From contig NZ_MPIN01000007.1 in assembly GCF_001887355.1 (NCBI RefSeq), positions 497,535-561,534 on the forward strand: a DNA stretch of 64,000 nt, read 5' to 3'. Made by a program: the position numbers and the translations under genes. Within the stretch, counting starts at the first letter, position 1, and each line of letters starts with the position of its first letter. Source of the stretch: Cystobacter ferrugineus (GTDB lineage: Bacteria; Myxococcota; Myxococcia; Myxococcales; Myxococcaceae). The notes below the pieces were generated by a model that was not told where the DNA came from, did no database searches, and was given only the letters and a program-made list of their open reading frames with translations. Of this stretch, positions 36,596 through 46,106 are shown in pieces.

Positions 36596-36700
36596 CGACG
36601 CATTGCGTCGTTTTGCCGCGATGCGTCGTGAGCGCTCTTCGCGCTTGGTTGGAATGGAACACTGTCATTCAACAATGCCATTCACTGTCATCTCGAGATG
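36596..36700 (-). promoter_or_regulatory. Palindromic sites upstream of the binding-protein gene
   Basis: The 300-base gap between the CheB and binding-protein genes holds CGACGCATTGCGTCG (36596-36610, perfect arms of seven), a further half-site ATGCGTCG just downstream, and the perfect palindrome CATCTCGAGATG (36689-36700). The region is less GC-rich than its neighbours. These are candidate operator sites for the minus-strand binding-protein gene. No homology supports a specific regulator. Confidence 0.4.
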
Positions 36701-36756
36701 GATGACGGATGAGAAAGTATTGGCGCGGGGGGAGGACTCGGGGCCCTGGAGGCGTA

Positions 36757-37386
36757 TCAGGCCTTCGACTCCGCGCCCATGGCGTTGAGCACCTGGGCGA
36801 GCTGCTCGAGGGGCAGCACGAAGTCCACGGGTCCCCGGGCGAGGGCCGCGGCGGGCATGACGGGCATGTGCGCGGTCTCGGGTGACTGCACCAGCGTGAC
36901 GCCCCCCGCCGCGCGCACCGCCGCGAGGCCTTGTGCCCCATCCTCGTTGGCGCCCGTGAGGATGACGGCCGCGAGCCGGGCGCCGTAGATGTACGCCGCC
37001 GATTCGAACAGCACGTCGATGGAAGGGCGCGAGTAGTGGACGGGTTCATCCACCGAGAGCGACAGGGTGGGCCCCTTGTCCACCATCAGGTGGTAGTCCG
37101 GGGGCGCGAAGTAGACCGTTCCCGGCTTCACCGGCTCCTTGTCCTGGGCCTCCCTCACTGGCAGGGCGCACCGGGGCGCGAAGATGTCGACGAGCAGGCT
37201 GGGCCGCTCGGGCGGAATGTGCAGGACGATCAGCAGGGCGGGACGGAAGGTGCGCGGCAGCAGCGGCAGGAGGAAGGACAGTGCTTCCACGCCTCCCGCG
37301 GACACGCCCAGCACGACGGCGGAGATGCGGCCCCGGAATGCCTCGGGCCTGATTCCGCTGGAGCTGAGGATGTCCGCGCCGTTCAC
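36757..37386 (-). CDS. Stand-alone CheB-type methylesterase domain protein
   Basis: 209 residues consisting only of the CheB catalytic domain: nucleophile Ser in LGVSAGGVEAL (about residue 29), His in IVLHIPPERPS, Asp in TGANEDGAQGL (about 150), and the terminal PAAALARGPVDFVLPLEQ. Normal CheB has an N-terminal receiver that controls the esterase; it is absent here. It would remove methyl (or amide) groups from chemoreceptor glutamates. No che genes lie near. The start is GTG at 37386 with a GGCAGGG-type ribosome site. Such receiver-less CheB proteins are common in myxobacteria, so constitutive activity or control by partner proteins is inferred. Confidence 0.85.
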   Translation of the reverse strand: MNGADILSSSGIRPEAFRGRISAVVLGVSAGGVEALSFLLPLLPRTFRPALLIVLHIPPERPSLLVDIFAPRCALPVREAQDKEPVKPGTVYFAPPDYHLMVDKGPTLSLSVDEPVHYSRPSIDVLFESAAYIYGARLAAVILTGANEDGAQGLAAVRAAGGVTLVQSPETAHMPVMPAAALARGPVDFVLPLEQLAQVLNAMGAESKA

Positions 37387-37585
37387 GAAACGCCCTGCCT
37401 CTTTCTGGAAACCAGGGGGCCGAGCCAGCCCCGGTGGCCCAGCCCATCACGGAACGGGGCGAGGCGCCTCTCGCCCTCGGCTCACGGTGGAAGAGGAGTG
37501 TTTGTTTCTGGGCGTCGCGCCGTGCTTCCAGACGTCACCTCCCGGCCCACGTCTGGAGTGCGGACCGGGAGGCAGCGGTGGGACT

Positions 37586-40500
37586 TCAAGGGGCGATGTA
37601 GATCCACCCGCCGAGCAGGGTGTTGTTGTCCACGCGCAACTCGGGGTTCGTCTGGTCCAGATTCACCACGGCGCCCACGTAGGCCAGCCCTTGCGTGTCC
37701 GGGTTGGTCGACGGCGGGGGCAAGGCATTGCCGGTGATGGACACGGTCTCGCACCAGCCGGGCCGGAGAAGGCCCGTCTGGGCCTCACCCACGATGACAT
37801 CCGTGGAAGGCGCGGACGGAGAGGGGAGGCGGAAGATGGTGTCCGTGGACAGGAGCACGCTCACCCGGGTGCTCGCGGCCAGGGTGCCCTGGTTGCAGAC
37901 GTTCACCTGGGTGACGAGGCTCTGTCCGCTCCGGACGAACACGGGGCTCTCCACCGAGGTGATGACGAAGTCCGCGTCCTGGCCCATGCTCAGCAGATAG
38001 CCGGAGTGGGTGTTGTTGTCCGTGCGGAACTCCTTGGGGACGTAGTTCGGGTCCACCATGGCGCCCAGGTGGAAGGTGCGCGTGCCGGGCGGGCTCATGG
38101 GCGGCGGAGAGATGCTGCTGGCGGAGATGGACACCGTGGCGCACTGGTTGGGGGCCAGTGGCGGCACCGGCGCGTCACCCACGACCTGGTCCTCGGGAGG
38201 AGCGGACGGCGAGGGGAGGCGGATGTTCTCGTCCTCGGACAGGAGGAGGAACACGCGGCTGTCGTAGGGGCGGGTGCCCTGGTTGCAGACGGTGACCTGG
38301 GCGGTGAGGGGCTGGCCGAAGTCCACGCTGGCCGGACCCTTCACCGAGGTGATGACGAAGTCCGCCTCTTGGCCCACGCCCAGCAGGTAGCCCGGGTGGG
38401 TGTTGTTGTCCGTGCGCAGTTCACTGGGGGAGGCGTACGGGTCCACCACGGCGCCCAGGTGGAAGGTGCGCACGTCGGGTGGGCTCATGGGTGGCGGATA
38501 GATGCTGCTGGCGGAGATGGACACCGTGGCGCACTGGTTGGGGGCCAGCGGCGACACCGGCGTGCCGCCCACGACCTGGTCCTCGGGAGGAGCGGAGGGC
38601 GACGGGAGGCGGATGTTCTCGTCCTGGGACAACACGAGCATCACCTGGGTGCTCTCGGTCCGGGTGCCCTGGTTGCAGATGGTGACCTGGGCGGTGAGGG
38701 GCTGGCCGTGCTCCACGCTGGCCGGGCCCTTCACCGCGGTGATGACGAAGTCCGGCGCATTCCCGATGCCCAGCAGGTAGCCCGGGTGGGTGTTGTTGTC
38801 CGTACGCAGCTCCTCGGGGGCGTAGTACGGGTCCACCACGGCGCCCAGGTGGAAGGCACGCACATCGGGCGGGCTCATGGGCGGCGGATAGATGCTGTTG
38901 GAGGGGATGGACACCGTGGTGCACTGGCCGGGGGTCAGCGGCGGCACCGGCGCGTCACCCACGATCTGATCCTCGGGAGGAGCGGACGGCGAGGGGAGGC
39001 GGATGTTCTCGTCCTGGGACAGGAAGAGGAACACGCGGGTGTCCCGGGCGCGGGTGCCCTGGTTGCAGACGGTGATCTGGGCGGTGAGGGGCTGGCCGAA
39101 GTCCACGCTGGCCGGGCCCTTGACCGAGGTGATGACGAAGTCCGGCGCATTCCCGATGCCCAGCAGGTAGCCCGGGTGGGTGTTGTTGTCCGTACGCAGC
39201 TCCTCGGGGGCGTAGTACGGGTCCACCACGGCGCCCAGGTGGAAGGCGCGCACGTTGGGCGGGCTCGTGGGCGGCGGATAGATGCTGCTGGAGGGGATGG
39301 ACACCGTGGTGCACTGGCCGGGAGCCAGCGGCGGCACCGGCGCATCACCCAGGATCTGATCCTCGGGAGGAGCGGACGGCGAGGGGAGGCGGATGTTCTC
39401 GTCCTGGGACAGGAAGAGGAACACGCGGGTGTCCCGGGCGCGGGTGCCCTGGTTGCAGACGGTGACCTGGGCGGTGAGGGGCTGGCCGAAGTCCACGCTA
39501 GCGGGGCCCTTGACCGCGGTGATGGCGAAGTCCGGCCCATACCCCACGCCCAGCAGGTAGCCCGGGTGGGTGTTGTTGTCCGTGCGCAGCTCCTCGGGGG
39601 CGTAGTACGGGTCCACCACGGCGCCCAGGTGGAAGGCACGCACATCGGGCGGGCTCATGGGCGGCGGATAGATGCTGCTGGAGGAGATGGACACCGTGGT
39701 GCACTGGTTGGGAGCCAATGGCGGCACCGGTGCGTCACCCACGATCTGGTCCTCGGGAGGGGTGGTAGGCGAGGGCAGGCGGATGTGCTCGTCCTGGGAC
39801 AGGAGGAGGAGCACGCGGGTTTCCCGGGCGCGGGTGCCCTGGTTGCAGACGGTGACCTGGGCGGTGAGGGGCTGGCCGAAGTCCACGCTGGCCTGACCCT
39901 TCACCGAGGTGATGACGAAGTCCGGCGCATACCCCACGCCCAGCAGGTAGCCCGGGTGGGTGTTGTTCTCGGTGAACTCCGGGACGGAGTTGAACGGGTC
40001 CACCACGGCACCCAGGTGGAAGGCACGCACGTCGGGCGTGTTCGTGGGCGGCGGATAGACGCTGCTGGAGAAGATGGACACCGTGGTGCACTGGCCGGGG
40101 GCCAGTGGTGGCACCGGCGCGTCACCCATGACCTGGTCCTCGGGAGGAGCGGAGGGCGACGGGAGGCGGATGTGCTCGTCCTGGGACAACACGAGCATCA
40201 CCTGGGTGCTCTCGGTCCGGGTGCCCTGGTTGCAGACGGTGACCTGGGCGGTGAGGGGCTGGCCGAACTCCACGCTGGCGGGGCCCTTCACCGAGGTGAC
40301 GACGAAGTCCGCCTGGATGCCGATGCCCATCGGCGCGCTGAAGCGCGTGTTGTTGCCCGGGTTCTCATCCCCGAGGGAATCGAGGAGTGCTCCCACGTGC
40401 CAGAGACCCTCCGCGGGCACCCGGGCGTCCATCATCGTCGTCTGCCGCGAGCACTGCCCGGGTCCCAGATAGGGCAGGTAGAGCTGTCCCCCGGGGTAGT

Positions 40501-40780
40501 CCTTCTGTTCGGAGAGGACGGTGTCCGCGGAGAGGAACAACGTCGCCTTCGTGGAGCCTCCCTGTCCTCCGTGGTTGCACACCGTGGCCGAGACCTCGAA
40601 GGCGTTTCCCGGCAACGCGCTGGGAGGACCGCTCAACTCCGTCACCACGAAATCAGGCCCGGTGACCAGTGGGCTCGTGGCCTCACTCGCGCCCGTCGCG
40701 GACGGCTCCGGCGTCTGGCATCCCAGGAGGGCCATCAAGGAGAGGGCTCCCAGGCTCGCTTTCATCCTGCGTTCATCCAT
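37586..40780 (-). CDS. Lipoprotein with eight CARDB repeats
   Basis: 1064 residues. Lipobox ALLGC with Cys21, followed by eight tandem beta-sandwich CARDB domains of about 130 residues. Each opens (P/A)DFVITSVKGPASVDFGQ, continues LTAQVTVCNQGTR, LPSPSAPPEDQ, PPLAPNQCTTVSI and ends with the Asn-rich NNTHPGYLLG. Each repeat carries two Cys, likely one disulphide. The first and last repeats diverge while the inner six are nearly identical, pointing to recent unequal duplication. CARDB domains are cell-adhesion-like modules on surface proteins, so an envelope or extracellular-matrix role is likely. I prefer ATG 40780 (AAAGAG upstream); an ATG 15 bases later is possible. Confidence 0.85.
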   Translation of the reverse strand: MDERRMKASLGALSLMALLGCQTPEPSATGASEATSPLVTGPDFVVTELSGPPSALPGNAFEVSATVCNHGGQGGSTKATLFLSADTVLSEQKDYPGGQLYLPYLGPGQCSRQTTMMDARVPAEGLWHVGALLDSLGDENPGNNTRFSAPMGIGIQADFVVTSVKGPASVEFGQPLTAQVTVCNQGTRTESTQVMLVLSQDEHIRLPSPSAPPEDQVMGDAPVPPLAPGQCTTVSIFSSSVYPPPTNTPDVRAFHLGAVVDPFNSVPEFTENNTHPGYLLGVGYAPDFVITSVKGQASVDFGQPLTAQVTVCNQGTRARETRVLLLLSQDEHIRLPSPTTPPEDQIVGDAPVPPLAPNQCTTVSISSSSIYPPPMSPPDVRAFHLGAVVDPYYAPEELRTDNNTHPGYLLGVGYGPDFAITAVKGPASVDFGQPLTAQVTVCNQGTRARDTRVFLFLSQDENIRLPSPSAPPEDQILGDAPVPPLAPGQCTTVSIPSSSIYPPPTSPPNVRAFHLGAVVDPYYAPEELRTDNNTHPGYLLGIGNAPDFVITSVKGPASVDFGQPLTAQITVCNQGTRARDTRVFLFLSQDENIRLPSPSAPPEDQIVGDAPVPPLTPGQCTTVSIPSNSIYPPPMSPPDVRAFHLGAVVDPYYAPEELRTDNNTHPGYLLGIGNAPDFVITAVKGPASVEHGQPLTAQVTICNQGTRTESTQVMLVLSQDENIRLPSPSAPPEDQVVGGTPVSPLAPNQCATVSISASSIYPPPMSPPDVRTFHLGAVVDPYASPSELRTDNNTHPGYLLGVGQEADFVITSVKGPASVDFGQPLTAQVTVCNQGTRPYDSRVFLLLSEDENIRLPSPSAPPEDQVVGDAPVPPLAPNQCATVSISASSISPPPMSPPGTRTFHLGAMVDPNYVPKEFRTDNNTHSGYLLSMGQDADFVITSVESPVFVRSGQSLVTQVNVCNQGTLAASTRVSVLLSTDTIFRLPSPSAPSTDVIVGEAQTGLLRPGWCETVSITGNALPPPSTNPDTQGLAYVGAVVNLDQTNPELRVDNNTLLGGWIYIAP
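37930..40300. repeat. Tandem 390-base DNA repeats encoding CARDB domains
   Basis: The marker CCCGGGTGGG recurs at 38391, 38781, 39171, 39561 and 39951, exactly 390 bases (130 codons) apart. Long stretches between copies are identical, including synonymous positions. Confidence 0.92.
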
Positions 40781-40970
40781 TGGTGTTCGCTCTTTCGACA
40801 GCATGGGGTAGTGCGGCTTCGGGCAGGGGCCGAGCCGCGAAGCGCCCGGGGGTGCGCGAACACAGAATATTCCGTTTTCGGTCAAAAATCTTGAGTTCTT
40901 GGAATCCGGGCCCGTTCCTCGCGGGGAAGGGCTCGCCCTGGTCCGGGAGGGAGGCTCGCGCCCGCGCGGG

Positions 40971-42740
40971 TCAGGCGCGGCTTCCGACGAAGAGCCTCCG
41001 GTCGTCGACCTGAGCCAGGCACCGTGAGCCGCTCGCGGAGAACGCGCGCGGCTCGAGGCCCACCGCGTCGAAGAGGGGGCGCCGCTCTTTCGTTCGCGGG
41101 TCGAGCACGACGAGCGCCGTCCTCTCGCCGCCTCGCGCGCGCTCCTCGACGGCCACGACCGCGTCCGGTCCGGCCCAGAGCATCGGCAGCTCATACGTCG
41201 AGTAGAGGTTGTCGACGGTGGGTGGGACTCGCATGGTCTCGCGCACCCACTGCCGGAAATCCCCCGGGCGCTCCTGCCGCTGGCCGCCGTCGAGCGTCAC
41301 GAGGGTTGGCACTCTGTCACGCTCGGTGCGGACCCCGAGCACGTCACCCGCGAAGCACAGGCCCGTGAAGCCGAACGTCAGGTGCTCGTCGCTGCGGAGC
41401 GCCTCGTGCACTTCCCCCGTGTCGACGTCGATGAGGACGATGACGGCGGCATCGTCCTGTCCGTATCCCTGGGAGCGCTCGTTGACGAAGCCTGGAGTGA
41501 CGAGCGCGAGGGCGACCCTTCGGGACGTGGTGGCGATCGCCGTGCAGAGCCCCGGCAGCTCGAAGACCTCCCGGCCTTCGATCGCAATGGCTGTTTTTTC
41601 TCGCCGCCACCAGGCCGTGACGAGGCGCTCGCCCGCGAAGGCGCCGAGGGACCGTGGCGTCGGCTCCGTGACGACGCGCTCGAAGCCGCGGTAGGCCGCC
41701 TCGGTGTTGGCTCGTGCACCGACGAGGGCTCGTGCGAGGACGTCGACCAGGCGCCGTCGCTGGTGCGGGCTGCGCTCCTCGAACTCGGCGATGCCGACGC
41801 CTCGCGCGACGTGGAGGAGCAGCTCGGCGCCATGGTTGGAGCCGATGGACAGCAACTCGGTCTCGACGCCGATGCGGCGCGTGCGCTCGCTCGGGGGCGC
41901 GCGCACGCAGAACGAGGACAGTGGCACGCCGGGCTCGAGCGTGACTGGTACTTCGAGCCAGTCCGCGACCTTGCGGACGAACGCGGCCCCGACCACTGCA
42001 TCGGCCGCTTCGATGCTGTTTTCGTTCACCCACACGCCGTCGTCGAGCACGTAGCGTGTGCCGAGCGGGTGTTCTTCCACCGCGAGCTTCAGCCGGAGCG
42101 GCGGCCGCTTGTCGAGCGCGGGTCGCACGAAGGACATCACGCGTGCGGACGGCACCTTGCGACCCTCGATGAGGGTGAGCGAGACGTCGGCCCATCGCTT
42201 GTGGGCGAGCTGTTCGAGCAGCTCGTCGAAGCCGTCGGAAAGGTATTGATCGAGCGCCTCGTGGACGGAGTGTGGCACCCCGTCGCTCTCTATCCTGGGC
42301 TGGGCGCGCTCCTCGTCGAGGTCGACGCCGTGGAAGCTCAAGCCTTCCATCGTGTATCCCGACAGCATGACTTCACCCGTTGGCCTGGCCTCCGCGACGA
42401 GCATCGCCGTGCCGTCATAGAGAGACACGTGCAAAGCCTCACAGTGGAGCACGCGCGCGAGGATACCGAGCCGATGCTCGCCCGAAGGCCCCGGCTCGGC
42501 GAGCAGTTCGAGCGGAGCGGTCTTGACGACGGACCAGCCGCCTCGGCCGGCCCCGAGCGCGAGGGCCCACTGGTCGGAGGTCGCGCCGGTCCCGTACTGC
42601 ATCCTGTCCCATTTCTCGCGTTTGCGTCGCACGTAGGGCGTCGCCACGAGACCTTCCGCCAGGCAGAGGTCGCGAAGGGCACGCTCGAGCGCATCGAGAT
42701 TTTCAGTCCGGAAGAACGTCACCTGTCCCCATTCACCCAT
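40971..42740 (-). CDS. Unknown 589-residue cytoplasmic protein with beta-propeller-like C-terminal half
   Basis: I do not recognise this protein. There is no signal or membrane segment. The N-terminal third is mixed alpha/beta (ENLDALERALRDLC, GGWSVVKTAPLELL). The C-terminal half (about 300-589) has repeated beta-strand blades: GERLVTAWWRREKTAIA, ALALVTPGFV, AAVIVLIDVDTGEVHEAL, LVTLDGG, TALVVLDPRTKER. These look like a WD/kelch-type propeller that reports values with linked dictionary-like turns. The start codon follows a GGTGCCCC context without a strong Shine-Dalgarno. It sits between the CARDB gene and a divergent HEPN-like gene and has normal high-GC codon use. Confidence 0.6.
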   Translation of the reverse strand: MGEWGQVTFFRTENLDALERALRDLCLAEGLVATPYVRRKREKWDRMQYGTGATSDQWALALGAGRGGWSVVKTAPLELLAEPGPSGEHRLGILARVLHCEALHVSLYDGTAMLVAEARPTGEVMLSGYTMEGLSFHGVDLDEERAQPRIESDGVPHSVHEALDQYLSDGFDELLEQLAHKRWADVSLTLIEGRKVPSARVMSFVRPALDKRPPLRLKLAVEEHPLGTRYVLDDGVWVNENSIEAADAVVGAAFVRKVADWLEVPVTLEPGVPLSSFCVRAPPSERTRRIGVETELLSIGSNHGAELLLHVARGVGIAEFEERSPHQRRRLVDVLARALVGARANTEAAYRGFERVVTEPTPRSLGAFAGERLVTAWWRREKTAIAIEGREVFELPGLCTAIATTSRRVALALVTPGFVNERSQGYGQDDAAVIVLIDVDTGEVHEALRSDEHLTFGFTGLCFAGDVLGVRTERDRVPTLVTLDGGQRQERPGDFRQWVRETMRVPPTVDNLYSTYELPMLWAGPDAVVAVEERARGGERTALVVLDPRTKERRPLFDAVGLEPRAFSASGSRCLAQVDDRRLFVGSRA

Positions 42741-42883
42741 GGGGCACCTTCTATCGCCGTCACGAGTCCTTTGATACCGGGGTGCTGTGAGCAGGAGAGG
42801 CCAGAGCTGGAGGCGAAAACCTCGACAGCGCGACGTTCCATAGGTTTTGGATCGGACGGATCCTCCCTTCGGCCCTCACCTTC

Positions 42884-43642
42884 ATGCCAAGGAATCTACC
42901 CAAAGTAGGTCAAGATCTGCTCGCTATGACGGATGAATACGATGCCACGCCACCCTCCATTCAGAGCCTTCTCACCAAGGAGGCCGACTTGCTCCAAAAG
43001 GCTCGACCTGGAGAGGTCGTATTGGGGGGGATTTTCCTTCAACCGCACCTCAGCATCGGCTATGCCTGCGCCGCTCGTCATCTCCTCTCTGCCGACGCCA
43101 AGAAGCCGCATACCTTTCTGCCACCAATTTTCTATCTGGTCCGACACGCAGTCGAGCTGGCGCTGAAGGATCTTCTTATTGCTTATCATCAGAATGAGAT
43201 CGACCAGCAACGGATTGACGAGTACGATGGAGTCCCGACGAACGCGAAGCCACTCTCGGAGACTCGCCGGAGGGAAATCGCTAGGACCCACGACCTTCGC
43301 CGTATCCTCGAATGGGTGTTTGAAGTCATGCCTGCATATGTCCAACCGAATTGGAAGCTTCTCGTGCAGCACATCGAGAGTCACGAAAAGGGTGCGCCGG
43401 AGTGGTCGCGGTACGAAACTGTTCGCGACCGGAAAAACAAGAGTGGCCCCATGGTGCCCAGTTACAGGGTGCCCCAGATCGTGGCCATCGAGGCACTGGT
43501 GGGTGAGTTGGATCTATTCATTCAGCAGGCGGCAGAGATCACCTCCGAGCCTCAGAAGGACGGCGACATTTCAGCTCTGGAGGAGCTTGGACTGGTGGCC
43601 CAACATCTTGCGCAACATCTGTACTCGCGCGGCTTGCTCTGA
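42884..43642 (+). CDS. HEPN-like helical protein of unknown function, lower GC
   Basis: 252 residues, clearly less GC-biased than its neighbours, suggesting transfer. The middle reads FLPPIFYLVRHAVELALKDLL, then after a charged loop RTHDLRRILEWVFE, the two-helix pattern of HEPN-type nucleotidyltransferase-partner or RNase domains in which an R-x4-6-H element on one helix pairs with the other. I see R-H in LVRHAVE but not a complete canonical R-x4-H, so catalysis is doubtful. The last 60 residues are helical. HEPN proteins often occur in toxin or phage-defence systems. No partner gene is next to it. ATG 42884 is the only sensible start. Confidence 0.55.
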   Translation: MPRNLPKVGQDLLAMTDEYDATPPSIQSLLTKEADLLQKARPGEVVLGGIFLQPHLSIGYACAARHLLSADAKKPHTFLPPIFYLVRHAVELALKDLLIAYHQNEIDQQRIDEYDGVPTNAKPLSETRRREIARTHDLRRILEWVFEVMPAYVQPNWKLLVQHIESHEKGAPEWSRYETVRDRKNKSGPMVPSYRVPQIVAIEALVGELDLFIQQAAEITSEPQKDGDISALEELGLVAQHLAQHLYSRGLL

Positions 43643-43914
43643 AGCAATTCAACCGTATACGAGAAGGAAATCCGTGTCCTTGCTTTGGCCTCGCGCTTCG
43701 TTCCTGCCGGGCTGCATCCGCGTCTGCTATGCCGGTCAGGCCGAATGAAATCTCTCGGGCATTCCTCCATGGGGTGCGTCTACTCGGATGGTCCTGCGGC
43801 GCGCACCCGTCCGTCGGGCAGGACGGCGAAGGGAGCGGACTTCATGGTCGGTCTCGGGTCAAGGACACACATTCTCGGAGCATTCGCTCGCCCTCCTCAC
43901 AGGCATTATTGCCG

Positions 43915-44676
43915 CTAGCGCTGAACACCGGAGAATCCCTTCCGTCCTGGCTCCCAGTAGGCGACGTTGGTGACCTGTTTCGCGGAGATGCCTGCTCGCC
44001 GTACCGCCTTGTAGAGGCGCTGGATCGACGACGCTTTCCCGGTGAAGATGCATCGCGTCTGCGGCGCAGCGCGGAGCGCTCTGGTGAGGTCGCTCTCGAT
44101 GCGATCGAGGTGACGATCCTCCGGCTCACGCGTGGTGAGTGTCACACCGCTCATGACGCCGATCCGCTCGAGCGCGACGCGCGAGGCTTCCGCGGATTCC
44201 ACCTCGAACGAGAACGCAACCTCTCGCATTCCCCCCGGCGTCGCTCGAATCGCGGCCGCGGTGCCGAGCGAGGTTTCGTCGCCGAAGAAGATCATCGGCC
44301 GATTCACGGCGTCGAGGTCCAGCGCCGAACGCGGGCCGACGAGGAAGAGTTGCTCTCCGATCGTCGCCGAAGCGAGCCAACTCGACGCGATGCCGTGGCC
44401 GTGGACGTAACCGAGAAACGTGGTGGTGCCGGTTCGCGGATCAAAGGAGAGTGGCGTGTACGCTCGCCCGGCCAGGCCGGCGAAGCCGATCTGGATCATG
44501 TCACCGGGTACCCAGCGGCGGTTTTCGAGATCTTCTCCGACGAGAGTGATGAGGCGGAACGCATCGCCCACGGGCTCGACTTCGCGAACCCTCGCGCGGC
44601 GCGAGACGAGGCGATGGAACATGGACTCGACGACGCCCGAAGGCACGGTGGACGGCTGGGGCATGGGGGAGAACAT
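43915..44676 (-). CDS. Siderophore-interacting protein (FAD-dependent ferric-chelate reductase type)
   Basis: About 253 residues from ATG 44676. The FAD-binding half has RRARVREVEPVGDAFRLITLVG and RAYTPLSFDPRTG (the RxY(T/S) FAD motif). The NAD(P)H half has FLVGPRSALDL, FFGDETSLGTAAAI and a C-terminal VAYWEPGRKG typical of the SIP family. These flavoproteins reduce ferric siderophores in the cytoplasm. The start is uncertain: the frame stays open upstream and neither this ATG nor those at 44664 or 44622 has a clear ribosome site. It lies 134 bases after an SDR gene in the same direction and may share its transcript. Confidence 0.85.
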   Translation of the reverse strand: MFSPMPQPSTVPSGVVESMFHRLVSRRARVREVEPVGDAFRLITLVGEDLENRRWVPGDMIQIGFAGLAGRAYTPLSFDPRTGTTTFLGYVHGHGIASSWLASATIGEQLFLVGPRSALDLDAVNRPMIFFGDETSLGTAAAIRATPGGMREVAFSFEVESAEASRVALERIGVMSGVTLTTREPEDRHLDRIESDLTRALRAAPQTRCIFTGKASSIQRLYKAVRRAGISAKQVTNVAYWEPGRKGFSGVQR

Positions 44677-44810
44677 AAGCAACCGGCGGCATTGACCGCA
44701 TTGCGCAATCAAGACGAAATGTTTTTCAAAACGGCCATGGCGGCGAAGCGGCGGAATTCGAGGGCATGGCGAGCGGTGGGCGCCTCGTGAGCGAGGCGCG
44801 ACCTCCGGGC

Positions 44811-45566
44811 TCAGGTCGACCTGGCCAACTCCACGGCGTCCGCGCCGGCGGGCTGGCGGATCGGGCACGACGGATCGTTCACCGCGCGCCAGATCGCTTC
44901 TGCCACGTCGAGCGAGCGGGTAAACGGCCCCGAGTGCCTCGTGCGCCTCTCGAAGACGCTCCGCGCGAAGTCGGAGTACGCCTCGGGGACGGCGACGCCC
45001 TGCTTGCGCATCTGAGCCTGTGCGTTTTGAGCAAAGGGCGTCTCCGGGGACTGCCCCGGGAGCACGAGGCTCACCCGCACATTGAAGGGCTGGAGCTCCA
45101 ACGCGAGCGACTCGGTGAACGCGTTGATCGCCGCTTTGCTCGCGGTGTACACGGCAAGCATCGGGAGCGGCTTCAGCGTCGTGCTCGACGAGACGTTCAC
45201 GATGACACCGGCCTTCTGTTGCCTGAACCGAGGCAGGAACGCCTGGGTCACGGCCATCGCACCGAACGTGTTCGCTTCGAAGGTGGCGCGGACCGTTTCC
45301 ATCGAGGTGCCCTCGAAGACACTCATCAGGCCGACGCCCGCATTGTTGACCAGCACGTCGATCGGTCCGGCGGCTTCCACTGTTTCGCGAATGCTCCGCG
45401 GGTCGGTGACGTCGAGCGCGAGCACGCGCAGATGCTCGGACCGGGGCAACACGTCCTCCCGCGGCGTGCGCATCGTGGCGATGACCTTCCAGCCGCGCTC
45501 GAGGAAGTAGCGGGCGGTTTCGAGGCCGAATCCAGACGAGCATCCGGTGATCAAGATCGTTTTCAT
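44811..45566 (-). CDS. Short-chain dehydrogenase/reductase
   Basis: 251 residues, classical SDR: NAD(P) loop TGCSSGFG (residues 7-14), LDVTDPRS, NNAGVG, catalytic Ser region IVNVSSSTT, and YTASKAA with Tyr and Lys spaced by three. The cofactor loop and the Arg following suggest NADPH. Substrate unknown. It is divergently oriented, 99 bases from the start of a broken AraC-type gene that was probably its regulator, a very common SDR/AraC pairing. The SIP gene follows downstream. Confidence 0.9.
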   Translation of the reverse strand: MKTILITGCSSGFGLETARYFLERGWKVIATMRTPREDVLPRSEHLRVLALDVTDPRSIRETVEAAGPIDVLVNNAGVGLMSVFEGTSMETVRATFEANTFGAMAVTQAFLPRFRQQKAGVIVNVSSSTTLKPLPMLAVYTASKAAINAFTESLALELQPFNVRVSLVLPGQSPETPFAQNAQAQMRKQGVAVPEAYSDFARSVFERRTRHSGPFTRSLDVAEAIWRAVNDPSCPIRQPAGADAVELARST

Positions 45567-45665
45567 GGTGTCTCCCTTGGAGTGGTTTCAGCTCCCAGAC
45601 GATAGGGAGCGGAGGCCGGACGTGCTACAACAGGGAGTCCGCATTTCGTTTGCAGGAGTCCGGTC

Positions 45666-46032
45666 ATGATCGATCCGCTCGCGGAAGTGGTCACGCTGCT
45701 CCAGCCGAGCGCCTCGTCCTCGAAGCTCGCCAGCGGTGCGGGTCGGTGGAGCGTTCGCCGCGCGGAAGCCGGGCGGCCCTTCTACTCTGTCCCGTTCGGC
45801 GTTCTTCGAGCGATTCAGTCACGCGGTGGGCGTTCCTCCGATGGAGTACCTGCTTGGCTGGCGCATGGCCTTGGCGAAAGACCTGCTGCGGCGCAAGGAA
45901 GTCACTGTCGCCGTGGTCGCGGAGCAAGTCGGCTACGGCTCCGCGAGCACCTTCTGCGTTGCCTTCACTCGCCACGTAGGACTGCCGCCAACACACTTCG
46001 CGCGTGAGCAGGGGGAACCGCGACACCCGTGA
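45666..46032 (+). pseudogene. AraC-family regulator reduced by internal deletion
   Basis: The first 42 codons (MIDPLAEVVTLLQPSAS to GRPFYSV) match the start of AraC regulators with a cupin N-domain. The reading then jumps, near 45787, to another frame that reads LSRSAFFERFSHAVGVPPMEYL to THFAREQG, the C-terminal AraC DNA-binding helices (from 45736 in that frame). Full-length members have about 290-310 residues, so about 190 internal codons and the frame have been lost in one deletion. What remains cannot fold as a regulator, although the second helix-turn-helix could be translated alone. It lies divergent to the SDR gene it probably controlled. Confidence 0.8.
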
Positions 46033-46106
46033 AACCAGGTCTCGGTTTCTCTATCCCCGGTGGACGGAAGAGAGCCCGTGAAGAGCGCGCCTGCCGGGCT
46101 CTCGTG

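Noticed and set aside
37930..40300. Regular repeats as a possible CRISPR array
   Set aside because: Period is 390 bases, repeats are coding throughout and in frame, and no short repeat/spacer structure exists.
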